Assembly (NCBI RefSeq): GCF_900106045.1
Contig: NZ_LT629802.1
Span: 434,001-498,000, forward strand
Length of the DNA stretch: 64,000 bases
DNA from: Pseudomonas mucidolens
GTDB lineage: Bacteria; Pseudomonadota; Gammaproteobacteria; Pseudomonadales; Pseudomonadaceae
Direction: 5' to 3'
Shown: positions 26,620 through 34,467 of the stretch, one piece after another
Numbering within the stretch: the first letter of the stretch is position 1
How the letters are laid out: every line of letters begins with the position of its first letter
Position numbers and translations under genes: made by a program
The notes under the pieces: model-generated
What the model saw: the letters and a program-made list of their open reading frames with translations, nothing else
What the model was told of the DNA's origin: nothing
The model's database searches: none

Positions 26620-28047
26620 GTGACCTCGATCTTCTGGTACGACTATGAAACCACCGGCATCAATCCGCGTAACGACCGTCCCCTGCAGGTAGCCGGGATT
26701 CGCACCGACCTTGAACTCAACGAGGTCGGACCGCCGGTCAACCTCTACTGCCAACCCAGTGACGACATCCTGCCGCACCCGGCGGCGTGCATGATCACCG
26801 GAATCACCCCAGGGCAACTGGCGGATAAAGGTCTGGCAGAGGCTGATTTCATGACGCGGGTGCACGCCGAGCTGGCGACGCCTGGCACCTGCGGCGCGGG
26901 TTACAACACCTTGCGCTTCGATGATGAGATGACGCGCTACAGTTTGTACCGTAACTTTTTCGATCCTTATGCACGGGAATGGCAGAACGGCAACAGTCGC
27001 TGGGACTTGATTGATGTAGTGCGTACGGCCTACGCATTGCGGCCGGAGGGGATTGTCTGGCCGCAGCAGGATGGGCGTGTGACCCTCAAGCTCGAGCGCC
27101 TGACGGCGGCCAACGGCATCGATCATGGCCAGGCTCACGATGCCTTGTCTGATGTACGCGCCACGATTGCACTGGCCCGCTTGATTCGTGATAAACAGCC
27201 CAAACTGTATGACTGGTTGTTTCAACAGCGCAGCAAACAGCGGGTGATGGACCAGATCCGCTTGCTGCAACCGATGGTGCATATTTCTGGGCGTTTTTCC
27301 GCCGAGCGCCATTACCTCGGGGTGGTCTTGCCCTTGGCTTGGCACCCGCGCAATCGCAACGCGTTGATTGTCTGTGACTTGGGGCTTGATCCTCAGGGAC
27401 TGTTGGACCTCGACGCCACTACCTTGCGCCAGCGCCTGTATACCCGGCGTGATGAGCTGGCCGCAGGCGAATTGCCGGTACCGCTGAAGTTGGTGCATAT
27501 CAATCGTTGCCCGGTGGTTGCCCCGTTGAATGTGCTGCGCGCCGAAGACCGACAGCGCTTGAGTCTGGATATGGATGCCTGTCAGGCCAGGGCGCTGCGA
27601 CTAACTGACGCACAGGCACTTTGGCGCGATAAATTGCCGGAGATTTATGCCGAAGATGATTTTGCTTCGAGCGCCGATCCCGAGCAGCAGCTGTATGACG
27701 GTTTTATCGGTGATCGTGACCGGCGTTTATGTGAGCAAGTACGGACCGCGGAACCTGCACAACTGGCGCATCAGCAATGGCCTTTTGATGATGATCGGTT
27801 GCCGGAATTATTGTTTCGCTATCGTGCGCGTAACTTTGCTGAAACCTTGAATAGCGAAGAGCTACAGCGCTGGACAGGTTTCTGTCGGAAACGTTTGTCA
27901 GAGGCTGAATACGGAGCACCCAATACCCTGGAGAGTTTCTATCAAGCCAGGCTTGAGTTGTATGTTAGTGCTACACCGTTTCAGCGTCAGGTGCTGGATG
28001 AATGGCAGGCTTACGCGGACTCTTTGCGTCAACGTGTGAACCTGTAA
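26620..28047 (+). CDS. sbcB: Exodeoxyribonuclease I
   Basis: A 3'-5' exonuclease on single-stranded DNA, used in mismatch repair and recombination. At 475 residues it has the usual ExoI length. The DEDD-type active site is visible: FWYDYETTGINP (Exo I), YNTLRFDDEMTRY (Exo II) and DHGQAHDALSDVRATIALA (Exo III). The SH3-like and helical domains follow. The start is GTG at 26620. It is divergent from the MoxR operon and ends at a strong bidirectional terminator shared with mvaT. Confidence 0.95.
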   Translation: MTSIFWYDYETTGINPRNDRPLQVAGIRTDLELNEVGPPVNLYCQPSDDILPHPAACMITGITPGQLADKGLAEADFMTRVHAELATPGTCGAGYNTLRFDDEMTRYSLYRNFFDPYAREWQNGNSRWDLIDVVRTAYALRPEGIVWPQQDGRVTLKLERLTAANGIDHGQAHDALSDVRATIALARLIRDKQPKLYDWLFQQRSKQRVMDQIRLLQPMVHISGRFSAERHYLGVVLPLAWHPRNRNALIVCDLGLDPQGLLDLDATTLRQRLYTRRDELAAGELPVPLKLVHINRCPVVAPLNVLRAEDRQRLSLDMDACQARALRLTDAQALWRDKLPEIYAEDDFASSADPEQQLYDGFIGDRDRRLCEQVRTAEPAQLAHQQWPFDDDRLPELLFRYRARNFAETLNSEELQRWTGFCRKRLSEAEYGAPNTLESFYQARLELYVSATPFQRQVLDEWQAYADSLRQRVNL

Positions 28048-28074
28048 TCGAGTTTAGAGAAAAAGCCGGACAAT

Positions 28075-28105
28075 AAAAAAACGCCAGCAAGCTGGCGTTT
28101 TTTTT
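28075..28105. terminator. Bidirectional terminator between sbcB and mvaT
   Basis: Perfect stem ACGCCAGC/GCTGGCGT (28081-28098) with a two-base loop, flanked by an A-run before and a T-run after, so it can work on both strands. Confidence 0.9.
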
Positions 28106-28137
28106 GCGTCGCGAATCAGCGAGTCGCCGAGCGGGTC

Positions 28138-28512
28138 TTAACCCAGCAGGGTCGCCCAGCCTTCAACCACATCGCCGCCCCACTTGGCTTTCCACTCTTT
28201 CAGGGTTTTGTGATTGCCACCTTTGGTTTCAATCACTTCACCGTTATGCGGGTTTTTGTACTGTTTAACCTTGCGCGCGCGCTTGGTAACGGTAGTTTTC
28301 ACAGCGCCGCGTGGCGTTTTAAGTTTCGACTCCGGATCCAGCAACGCGATGATGTCGCGCAGGGATTTGGAGTATTCGCCCATCAGCGCGCGCAATTTGC
28401 CTTCGAATTCCAGTTCGGTTTGCAGTTTGTCGTCTTGCGACAGATTCTTCAAACGAGCTTGCAGCTCTTTGATAGCTTCTTCGGTGGCGCGGTATTCGTT
28501 GATCAGAGACAT
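28138..28512 (-). CDS. mvaT: MvaT-type H-NS-family xenogeneic silencer
   Basis: A 124-residue nucleoid protein that binds AT-rich DNA and silences acquired genes. The N-terminal coiled-coil oligomerisation region begins MSLINEYRATEEAIKELQAR. The C-terminal AT-hook-like domain has KRARKVKQYKNPHNGEVIET, then GGNHKTLKEWKAKWG. The sbcB-mvaT-purU order matches P. aeruginosa mvaT (PA4315), which favours MvaT over the paralogue MvaV. A palindrome lies at 28605 in its upstream region. Confidence 0.92.
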   Translation of the reverse strand: MSLINEYRATEEAIKELQARLKNLSQDDKLQTELEFEGKLRALMGEYSKSLRDIIALLDPESKLKTPRGAVKTTVTKRARKVKQYKNPHNGEVIETKGGNHKTLKEWKAKWGGDVVEGWATLLG

Positions 28513-28862
28513 GTGGGCTACCTTATGTAGGGCGCTGGGTGACAGAAACAGTGGGCTAATAATAGTCAGGCGGTTTGCCTAAGTAAACATTTAAGCGCGG
28601 TTTTATGTAATTTACATCTTTGTTTGTGAAGGATACGCGTGAATGAGTTACTTAATGCAGGTCTGTGCTGCTAAAGATACTCTCTTTAACTATCCTTTAA
28701 CTGTGCTAACCGCTACAGCTTTCACGATGTTCGCAAGGTAAAGCCGTACACGACTAAGGGATACCTGCGGTGATTCGGCGGAATAAGCGTTGAGGAGTAC
28801 TGCAGTTTTTCTGCGTAATCGCTAGAATGGCGGCCTTTGCGAAGTTCTGGAGTTTCCCCCTA
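28513..28862. other. mvaT/purU divergent intergenic region (350 b)
   Basis: No gene is seen. It holds an AT-rich stretch with a palindrome at 28605-28617, two direct copies of CTTTAACT eleven bases apart (28684 and 28695), and TAGAAT at 28823-28828, a possible -10 for purU. It must carry the mvaT promoter. Confidence 0.6.
28605..28617. promoter_or_regulatory. Palindrome upstream of mvaT
   Basis: ATGTAA-T-TTACAT is a perfect inverted repeat in an AT-rich stretch about 100 bases upstream of the mvaT start. It is a candidate operator, or an MvaT autoregulatory site of the AT-rich kind. Confidence 0.4.
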
Positions 28863-29711
28863 ATGCGCACTTTTCGTCTGGTGATTGCTTGCCCGGACCG
28901 GGTCGGTATCGTTGCTAAAGTCAGTAACTTCCTGGCCTCCCACAACGGTTGGATCACCGAAGCGAGTCACCACTCGGACAATCTCAGTGGTTGGTTTTTC
29001 ATGCGTCATGAAATTCGTGCCGACACGCTGCCCTTTGGTCTTGAGGCTTTTCGCGAGGCATTTGCGCCGATCGCCGAAGAGTTCTCGATGACCTGGCGCA
29101 TCACCGATACCGAACAGAAGAAACGCGTGGTATTGATGGCCAGCCGCGAGTCTCATTGCCTGGCGGACTTGCTGCACCGCTGGCACAGCGATGAGCTGGA
29201 CTGCGAAATCGCCTGCGTGATCTCCAACCATGACGACCTGCGCAGCATGGTCGAGTGGCATGGCATTCCGTATTACCACGTTCCGGTCGATTCGCAGAAT
29301 AAAGAGCCGGCCTTTGCCGAGGTCTCGCGTCTGGTCAAGCAACATGACGCGAATGTGGTGGTGCTGGCGCGCTACATGCAGATCCTGCCGCCGGAACTGT
29401 GCCGCGAATACGCCGGCCAGGTGATCAATATTCACCACAGCTTCCTGCCTTCGTTTGTCGGTGCCAAACCCTATCACCAGGCTTCCCTGCGAGGCGTGAA
29501 GCTGATTGGCGCAACGTGCCACTATGTCACCGAAGAATTGGACGCGGGGCCGATCATCGAGCAGGACGTGGTACGTGTCAGTCACAGCGACAGCATTGAA
29601 GACATGGTGCGTTTCGGCCGTGATGTAGAGAAGATGGTCCTGGCCCGTGGCTTGCGCTATCACTTGGAAGACCGGGTCCTGGTGCATGGCAACAAGACGG
29701 TGGTGTTCTGA
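28863..29711 (+). CDS. purU: Formyltetrahydrofolate deformylase
   Basis: Hydrolyses 10-formyltetrahydrofolate to formate and tetrahydrofolate, balancing one-carbon pools. The 282 residues comprise an N-terminal ACT domain (RLVIACPDRVGIVAKVSNFL) and a formyltransferase-like domain with the catalytic Asn/His in VINIHHSFLPSF and Asp in TEELDAGPIIEQD. The ATG at 28863 starts directly at the ACT domain; the upstream extension to 28827 overlaps a -10-like element. Confidence 0.94.
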   Translation: MRTFRLVIACPDRVGIVAKVSNFLASHNGWITEASHHSDNLSGWFFMRHEIRADTLPFGLEAFREAFAPIAEEFSMTWRITDTEQKKRVVLMASRESHCLADLLHRWHSDELDCEIACVISNHDDLRSMVEWHGIPYYHVPVDSQNKEPAFAEVSRLVKQHDANVVVLARYMQILPPELCREYAGQVINIHHSFLPSFVGAKPYHQASLRGVKLIGATCHYVTEELDAGPIIEQDVVRVSHSDSIEDMVRFGRDVEKMVLARGLRYHLEDRVLVHGNKTVVF

Positions 29712-29734
29712 TTGACCTGTGCTGATTGAAGAAC

Positions 29735-29772
29735 AAAGGGCCTCGGCGTTTAATCGCTGCAGGCCCTTTTTA
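29735..29772 (+). terminator. Terminator after purU
   Basis: AAAGGGCCT and AGGCCCTTTT pair across a 17-base loop and end in a T-run. Confidence 0.7.
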
Positions 29773-29798
29773 TTGGTGTCTGATGTGAGGATCGAACC

Positions 29799-30005
29799 AT
29801 GAGTGATCCCCTGGATAAAGCCACGTCCAGAGCGCCCGCAACGTTGGGCGAGGGCTGTTTGAGTCGGTATGACCCGGATGCCCTCGATGCCGAAAATGGC
29901 ACGGACTTCCCCGGTGCCGCGCAGTTGTGGGAGCAGTTGCAGGACGCCTCGAAGCCCGCTTCGTCAGGGCCGCGCGGCGAGTCCGACCCTGACAAGACGG
30001 TGTAA
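29799..30005 (+). CDS. Small hypothetical protein
   Basis: A 68-residue acidic, Pro/Ser/Asp-rich product with no signal peptide or membrane helix; I do not recognise it. A weak GAGGATCG stands before the ATG at 29799. Third-position GC is high, supporting coding. It lies between the purU terminator and the convergent chemoreceptor gene, whose stop is five bases away. Confidence 0.5.
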   Translation: MSDPLDKATSRAPATLGEGCLSRYDPDALDAENGTDFPGAAQLWEQLQDASKPASSGPRGESDPDKTV

Positions 30006-30010
30006 CGGCT

Positions 30011-31899
30011 TCAGATGCGGAAACTGCCCACCAACTGTTTCAAGCGTGAGGCTTGTTGCTCCAGGTCGGAGCAGGCACGCAAGGTTGATTGCAGGTTTTC
30101 CACGCCCTCCTGATTGAGGGTGTTGATTTCAGTGATGTCCATGTTGATCGACTCCACGACCGAGGTTTGCTCCTCGGTGGCGGTGGCGACCGATTGGTTC
30201 ATGCCGTCAATCTCGCTGATGCGCTGGGTGACGCTGGTCAGGCGCTCGCCCGCAAGGTTGGCGATTTCCACACTCTCCAGGCTATGACGTTGACTTTCGC
30301 TCATGGTGCTGACCGAATCTCGGGCGCCGACTTGCAGTTCCTCGATCATCTTTTGCACCTGTTGTGCCGACTCTTGCGTGCGGTGCGCCAGGTTGCGCAC
30401 CTCGTCGGCCACCACTGCAAACCCGCGTCCGGCTTCCCCGGCACGCGCCGCCTCGATGGCCGCGTTGAGCGCCAGCAGGTTGGTTTGCTGGGAAATACTG
30501 GTGATGACTTCGAGAATCTGCCCGATGTTCACGGTCTTGCTGTTGAGCGCCTCGATGTTGCTGCTGGAGGTGCTGATCATCGCTGACAGCTGGTTCATCG
30601 CCTGAATATTGCGTTCCACCACGTTCTGGCCATCTTCGGCCAGTTGGCGGGCATCGCTGGCCTGGTGAGAAGCCTGGGCGGCATTGCGGGCGATTTCCTG
30701 GGCCGCGGCCCAAGCTGGTTGATCGCGGCGGCGACGCTGTTGGTGCGATTGGCCTGCTCGTCGGAGTTGAGCATCGACGAGTTGGAGGCGCTGACCACGC
30801 GCAGCGCCACTTCATTGACTTGGCCGGTGGCCGAGGACACTTCGCGAATCGAAGTGTGAATCCGCTCTACAAAGCGATTGAAGGCCAGGCCGAGAATGCC
30901 GAATTCGTCGTGATTGTTGATGCTCAGGCGGCGTGTCAGGTCGCCTTCGCCATTGGCGATGTCTTCCATGGCGCGGGTCATGACATGCAGCGGTTGCAGC
31001 AACACACGGATCAGCATCCCCAGCAGGGCGATGATGATCGCCACCGCAATAAGGGTGGCGACAATGGCTGAGGTGCGAAACTCGCTGAGCATGCTGAAGG
31101 ATTTGTCTTTATCCACCGACAGGCCGATATACCAGTTTACCGACGGCAGACCTTTGATCGGGGCGAAGGTGACGATGCGGGTTTTGCCGTCAACCTCGAC
31201 TTCGCTGAAGTCAGCGCTGATTTTCGGCGTATCGGTCGGATAGACGTCGCTCAGGGATTTCATCACCAGGTCTTTATTCGGGTGGACCAGCACTTTGCCG
31301 TCGGCGCTGACCAGGAATGCGTAGCCCATGCCATCGAAGTCCAGCGCGCCGATGTTGTCCACCAGGGTTTGCAAGCTCAGGTCGCCACCGACCACGCCAA
31401 CGCTTTGTCCCGCCTTGATACTCGGGGTGGCGACAGAGATGATCAATTGGCCGGTGGCCGCATCGATGTAGGGTTCGGTCAGGGTTGAGCCGTTGCTGCT
31501 CAAGGCGCCTTTGTACCAGGGCCGGGCACGCGGATCGAAGCCTTCGGGCATTTTGGTGTCGGGACGTATGGTGAAGCCACCGTTGCTGTCGCCCAGGTAG
31601 GTAGCCATGAACGATGACGTCAGGGACTTCTGTTCCAGCAGGCTGGCCACGGCTGCCGGCTGAGGATTGATCGCGATGTTTTGTGCGGCGTTTTCCACCA
31701 GGATAATGCGTCCGCTGAGCCAGGTCTGGATATTGCCGGCGGTTACATCGCCCATTTCATGCAGATAGTTTTCGAGGTCGTCGCGAATCGCATTGCGTTG
31801 CAGGTAGTCGTTGTACAGGGTGAACAACGCAAAAGCGGCAATCACGATAAGGGCGGCGGCGAGCAGGATTTTGTGGCTGAAGCGCATATTTTTATTCAT
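30011..31899 (-). pseudogene. Pct-type amino-acid chemoreceptor, broken by a one-base frameshift
   Basis: A methyl-accepting chemotaxis protein that would have 629 residues if whole, the length I recall for P. aeruginosa PctA. Order: TM1 (about 10-30), periplasmic dCache domain with FDPRARPWYKGAL and TEPYIDAATGQLIISVATP, TM2 (about 280-300), HAMP, and signalling domain with [19 protein letters not shown]. The reading frame breaks near 30710: after AINQLG the frame shifts and reads through to a stop at 30595, while the correct frame ([13 protein letters not shown]) continues to 30011. One base is missing in a GC-rich run. The first part alone lacks most of the signalling hairpin. Inactivation or sequencing error cannot be told apart here. 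Confidence 0.88.
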
Positions 31900-32085
31900 G
31901 GCTTGTCGGGTCCGCTAAGGTCTTAATGTCCGAGTGCGTGCCCTAGTGCGAACGCGCAAAATGGCAGCGTTAAAAAAAGTGTGATATTTCCATCTGCTCC
32001 TGCAGGAATTATCCGGTCTAGCGGTTTTAGACTTTTTCGGTCTCTCGCTTCATCTGTATCGACCGTGTGGCGTTAAAGATTAATC

Positions 32086-33576
32086 ATGGGTGACAAAATG
32101 CCTGACTCATCGCAACTCCTGATTGGTGCGGACCTCGATGTCCAGCCGATCGCCCAGGCCATGCGCCTGGCTAACCGTCATGGCTTGATCGCCGGCGCTA
32201 CCGGGACCGGCAAGACCGTGACCTTGCAACGTCTTGCCGAAGCATTCAGTGATGCCGGGGTCGCAGTATTCGCCGCGGATATCAAGGGTGACCTGTGTGG
32301 CCTGGGCGCCGCGGGCAACCCTCAGGGCAAGGTGGCCGAGCGGATCGCCGGCATGCCGTTCCTGAACTACACGCCCAAGGCGTATCCGGTGACGTTGTGG
32401 GATATCCACGGTCAGTCTGGTCATCCTCTTCGTACGACCTTGAGTGAAATGGGGCCGCTTCTGCTGGGTAGCCTGCTGGAACTGACTGACAGTCAGCAGT
32501 CGACCTTATATGCCGCCTTTAAAGTGGCCGATCGCGAAGGCCTGCTGCTGCTGGATCTCAAAGACCTCAAGGCGCTGCTCAATCACCTGAAGTTCCATCC
32601 CGAGCTGTTGGGCGACGACGCGGCGCTGATGACCACCGGCTCCAGCCAGGCGTTGCTGCGACGCCTGGCGGTGCTCGAACAGCAAGGCGCAGAAGCCTTG
32701 TTCGGCGAACCCGCGTTGCAACTGGAAGATATTCTGCAACCGACCAGCGATGGCCGGGGGCGGATTCATCTGCTGGACGCCAGTCGATTGGTACACGAAT
32801 CGCCGAAGGTCTATGCGACGTTCTTATTGTGGTTGCTGGCGGAGCTGTTCGAGCAACTCCCCGAGCGCGGCGACGCTGAAAAGCCGCTGCTGGCGCTGTT
32901 TTTCGATGAGGCGCACTTGCTGTTTGCCGACACGCCCAAGGCGTTGCAGGAACGCCTGGAGCAAGTGGTGCGGTTGATTCGCTCCAAAGGGGTGGGGGTG
33001 TACTTTGTCACCCAGTCGCCTGGGGACTTGCCGGACAGCGTCCTGGCGCAATTGGGATTGCGAGTCCAGCACGGTCTGCGGGCGTTCACCACCAAGGAAC
33101 AGAAATCCCTGCGAGCCGTAGCCGATGGCTTCCGGCCGAACCCGGCGTTTGACGCCCTGGCGGTACTGACCGAGCTGGGGACGGGTGAGGCGCTGGTGGG
33201 GACGTTGCAGGAAAAAGGTACACCTGAGGTCGTCCAGCGCGTGCTGGTGGCGCCGCCGCAATCGCGGATCGGGCCGTTGACCGAGGCCGAACGTGCCGCG
33301 TTGATCGCCAGTTCGTCGCTATTGGGGCGTTATGACAAGCCGGTTGACCGCGAGTCAGCCTATGAAGTGCTGATGGCGCGCAAGGACCTGGGCAAGCAAG
33401 CCGACGTCTCGCCTGAAGCTGGAGAACCGAATTTCGTCGACAAGGCCGGCGCGTTTCTGGGAACCACCGCGGGCAAGGCCTTGAAATCGGCCATGCAACA
33501 GGCCGCTAATCAGATGGGTCGGCAGTTGGTGCGCGGGCTGTTGGGGTCTTTGCTTGGCGGCAGCAAGCGTAAATAG
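32086..33576 (+). CDS. HerA-like / DUF853 P-loop ATPase
   Basis: A 496-residue ATPase of the HerA-FtsK superfamily (DUF853, YjgR-like). Walker A GATGTGKTVTLQRLAEAF is near residue 38, Walker B LLALFFDEAHLLF near residue 270, and an arginine-finger-like LRVQHGLRAFT follows. The C-terminus has a Gly-rich tail (RGLLGSLLGGSKRK). The cellular role is not established; it is annotated as a helicase on homology alone. The start is ATG 32086 or ATG 32098. Confidence 0.85.
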   Translation: MGDKMPDSSQLLIGADLDVQPIAQAMRLANRHGLIAGATGTGKTVTLQRLAEAFSDAGVAVFAADIKGDLCGLGAAGNPQGKVAERIAGMPFLNYTPKAYPVTLWDIHGQSGHPLRTTLSEMGPLLLGSLLELTDSQQSTLYAAFKVADREGLLLLDLKDLKALLNHLKFHPELLGDDAALMTTGSSQALLRRLAVLEQQGAEALFGEPALQLEDILQPTSDGRGRIHLLDASRLVHESPKVYATFLLWLLAELFEQLPERGDAEKPLLALFFDEAHLLFADTPKALQERLEQVVRLIRSKGVGVYFVTQSPGDLPDSVLAQLGLRVQHGLRAFTTKEQKSLRAVADGFRPNPAFDALAVLTELGTGEALVGTLQEKGTPEVVQRVLVAPPQSRIGPLTEAERAALIASSSLLGRYDKPVDRESAYEVLMARKDLGKQADVSPEAGEPNFVDKAGAFLGTTAGKALKSAMQQAANQMGRQLVRGLLGSLLGGSKRK

Positions 33577-33598
33577 TCATCAAGTTTAGGTGATTAAC

Positions 33599-33688
33599 TG
33601 TGGGAGCGGGCTTGCTCGCGATAGCGCTGTACCAGTCGATAAATTCGTTGACTGACACTCCGTAATCGCGGGCAAGCCCGCTCCCACA
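33599..33688. repeat. REPIN of the TGTGGGAGCGGGC type, arms head-out
   Basis: A 23-base arm at 33599-33621 is complementary to 33666-33688 with one mismatch, across a 44-base spacer. It lies between the convergent herA-like and dciA genes and may also stop transcription. Confidence 0.85.
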
Positions 33689-33706
33689 CTGGATTGCGTG
33701 TAATCG

Positions 33707-34162
33707 TCAGGCTTTCGGTTTGGCGTGACTGGCCAGGCGTTCCAGCGCTGCCCTCAGCTTGGGATCGGTAATCCCGTCCGCCGTGGCCTGGATGGTTTCG
33801 GCGGCATTGACCGACAAATCCATCGTATGCCCCACCGCGCCTTGCTGTACGGTGGGTGGCTGGACCTTGAACTGGATGCGCGTCAGGCTGGCGAATACAT
33901 CAAACGCCTGCAACTGGCGCTGCAAGCGTTTTTGCTGATAGCGCAGGCGGGTCGCCCAATGCCCGTCTGTGACAATCAGCAGCAACGTGCCTTCGCGCCA
34001 GGAGGCCACGTGACAGTGTTCGCGGGCGGCAGGTTGCAGTTGGCTTTCCAGCAAACGCTGCAAATGACCCAGGCGTTGCGCATGACCAAAGATGGCTTTT
34101 AAAGGCTTGGCTTCGCGAAGCAACACGGCGGGAGCACGGGCCGTCAGTGGGCGAAATGCCAT
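33707..34162 (-). CDS. dciA: DUF721 protein DciA, predicted replicative-helicase loader
   Basis: A 151-residue protein of the DUF721 (DciA) family. DciA replaces DnaC as loader of DnaB in most bacteria, as shown in Pseudomonas and Vibrio. The N-terminal domain has LGHLQRLLESQLQP and the KH-like fold WREGTLLLIVTDGHWATRLR, followed by LQAFDVFASLTRIQFKVQP. The C-terminal tail is short and probably disordered. It is divergent from secA, a common neighbour. Confidence 0.88.
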   Translation of the reverse strand: MAFRPLTARAPAVLLREAKPLKAIFGHAQRLGHLQRLLESQLQPAAREHCHVASWREGTLLLIVTDGHWATRLRYQQKRLQRQLQAFDVFASLTRIQFKVQPPTVQQGAVGHTMDLSVNAAETIQATADGITDPKLRAALERLASHAKPKA

Positions 34163-34467
34163 AATCAGACACCTTGAGTAACAGAGCGGCCATGGTAGCA
34201 GAAAGCACCCGCGTCACTCTGCTCATTGCTTTGGCGGCAGTTTTTCCATGAAATCAGTAAGTAACTTCTCACTCGTATGGGTTGAAGTTCAGCAAAAAGC
34301 CCTTATTTTAAACAAGCCCTCCTGGAGAGCTGAGCCTGCATCGCTGAACAGCACCACTTTCTTCACCCTCGTTTCCGGGTAGAATGCGCGTTCGCATGCG
34401 GCCGTGAGGGCTGCTCGGGCCACTCACGGTGCGCCCTCCATCCCTAAGTGTGGAAGAACCTGCCGAT
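34163..34467. other. dciA/secA divergent intergenic region (305 b)
   Basis: No gene seen. TAGAAT at 34380-34385 is a plausible -10 for secA. Two hairpins follow in the predicted leader: ATGCG-CGTT-CGCAT at 34384-34397 and a stronger one at 34402-34429. No SecM-like reading frame is visible. Confidence 0.6.
34402..34429 (+). promoter_or_regulatory. Hairpin in the secA leader
   Basis: CCGTGAG (34402-34408) pairs with CTCACGG (34423-34429), with an inner GGC/GCC pairing. The stem ends 38 bases before the secA start and lacks a T-run, so it is more likely a leader structure than a terminator. Confidence 0.4.

Noticed and set aside
30011..30622. C-terminal chemoreceptor part as a separate short gene
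   Set aside because: It lacks its own start signal and continues the upstream gene exactly once one base is restored.
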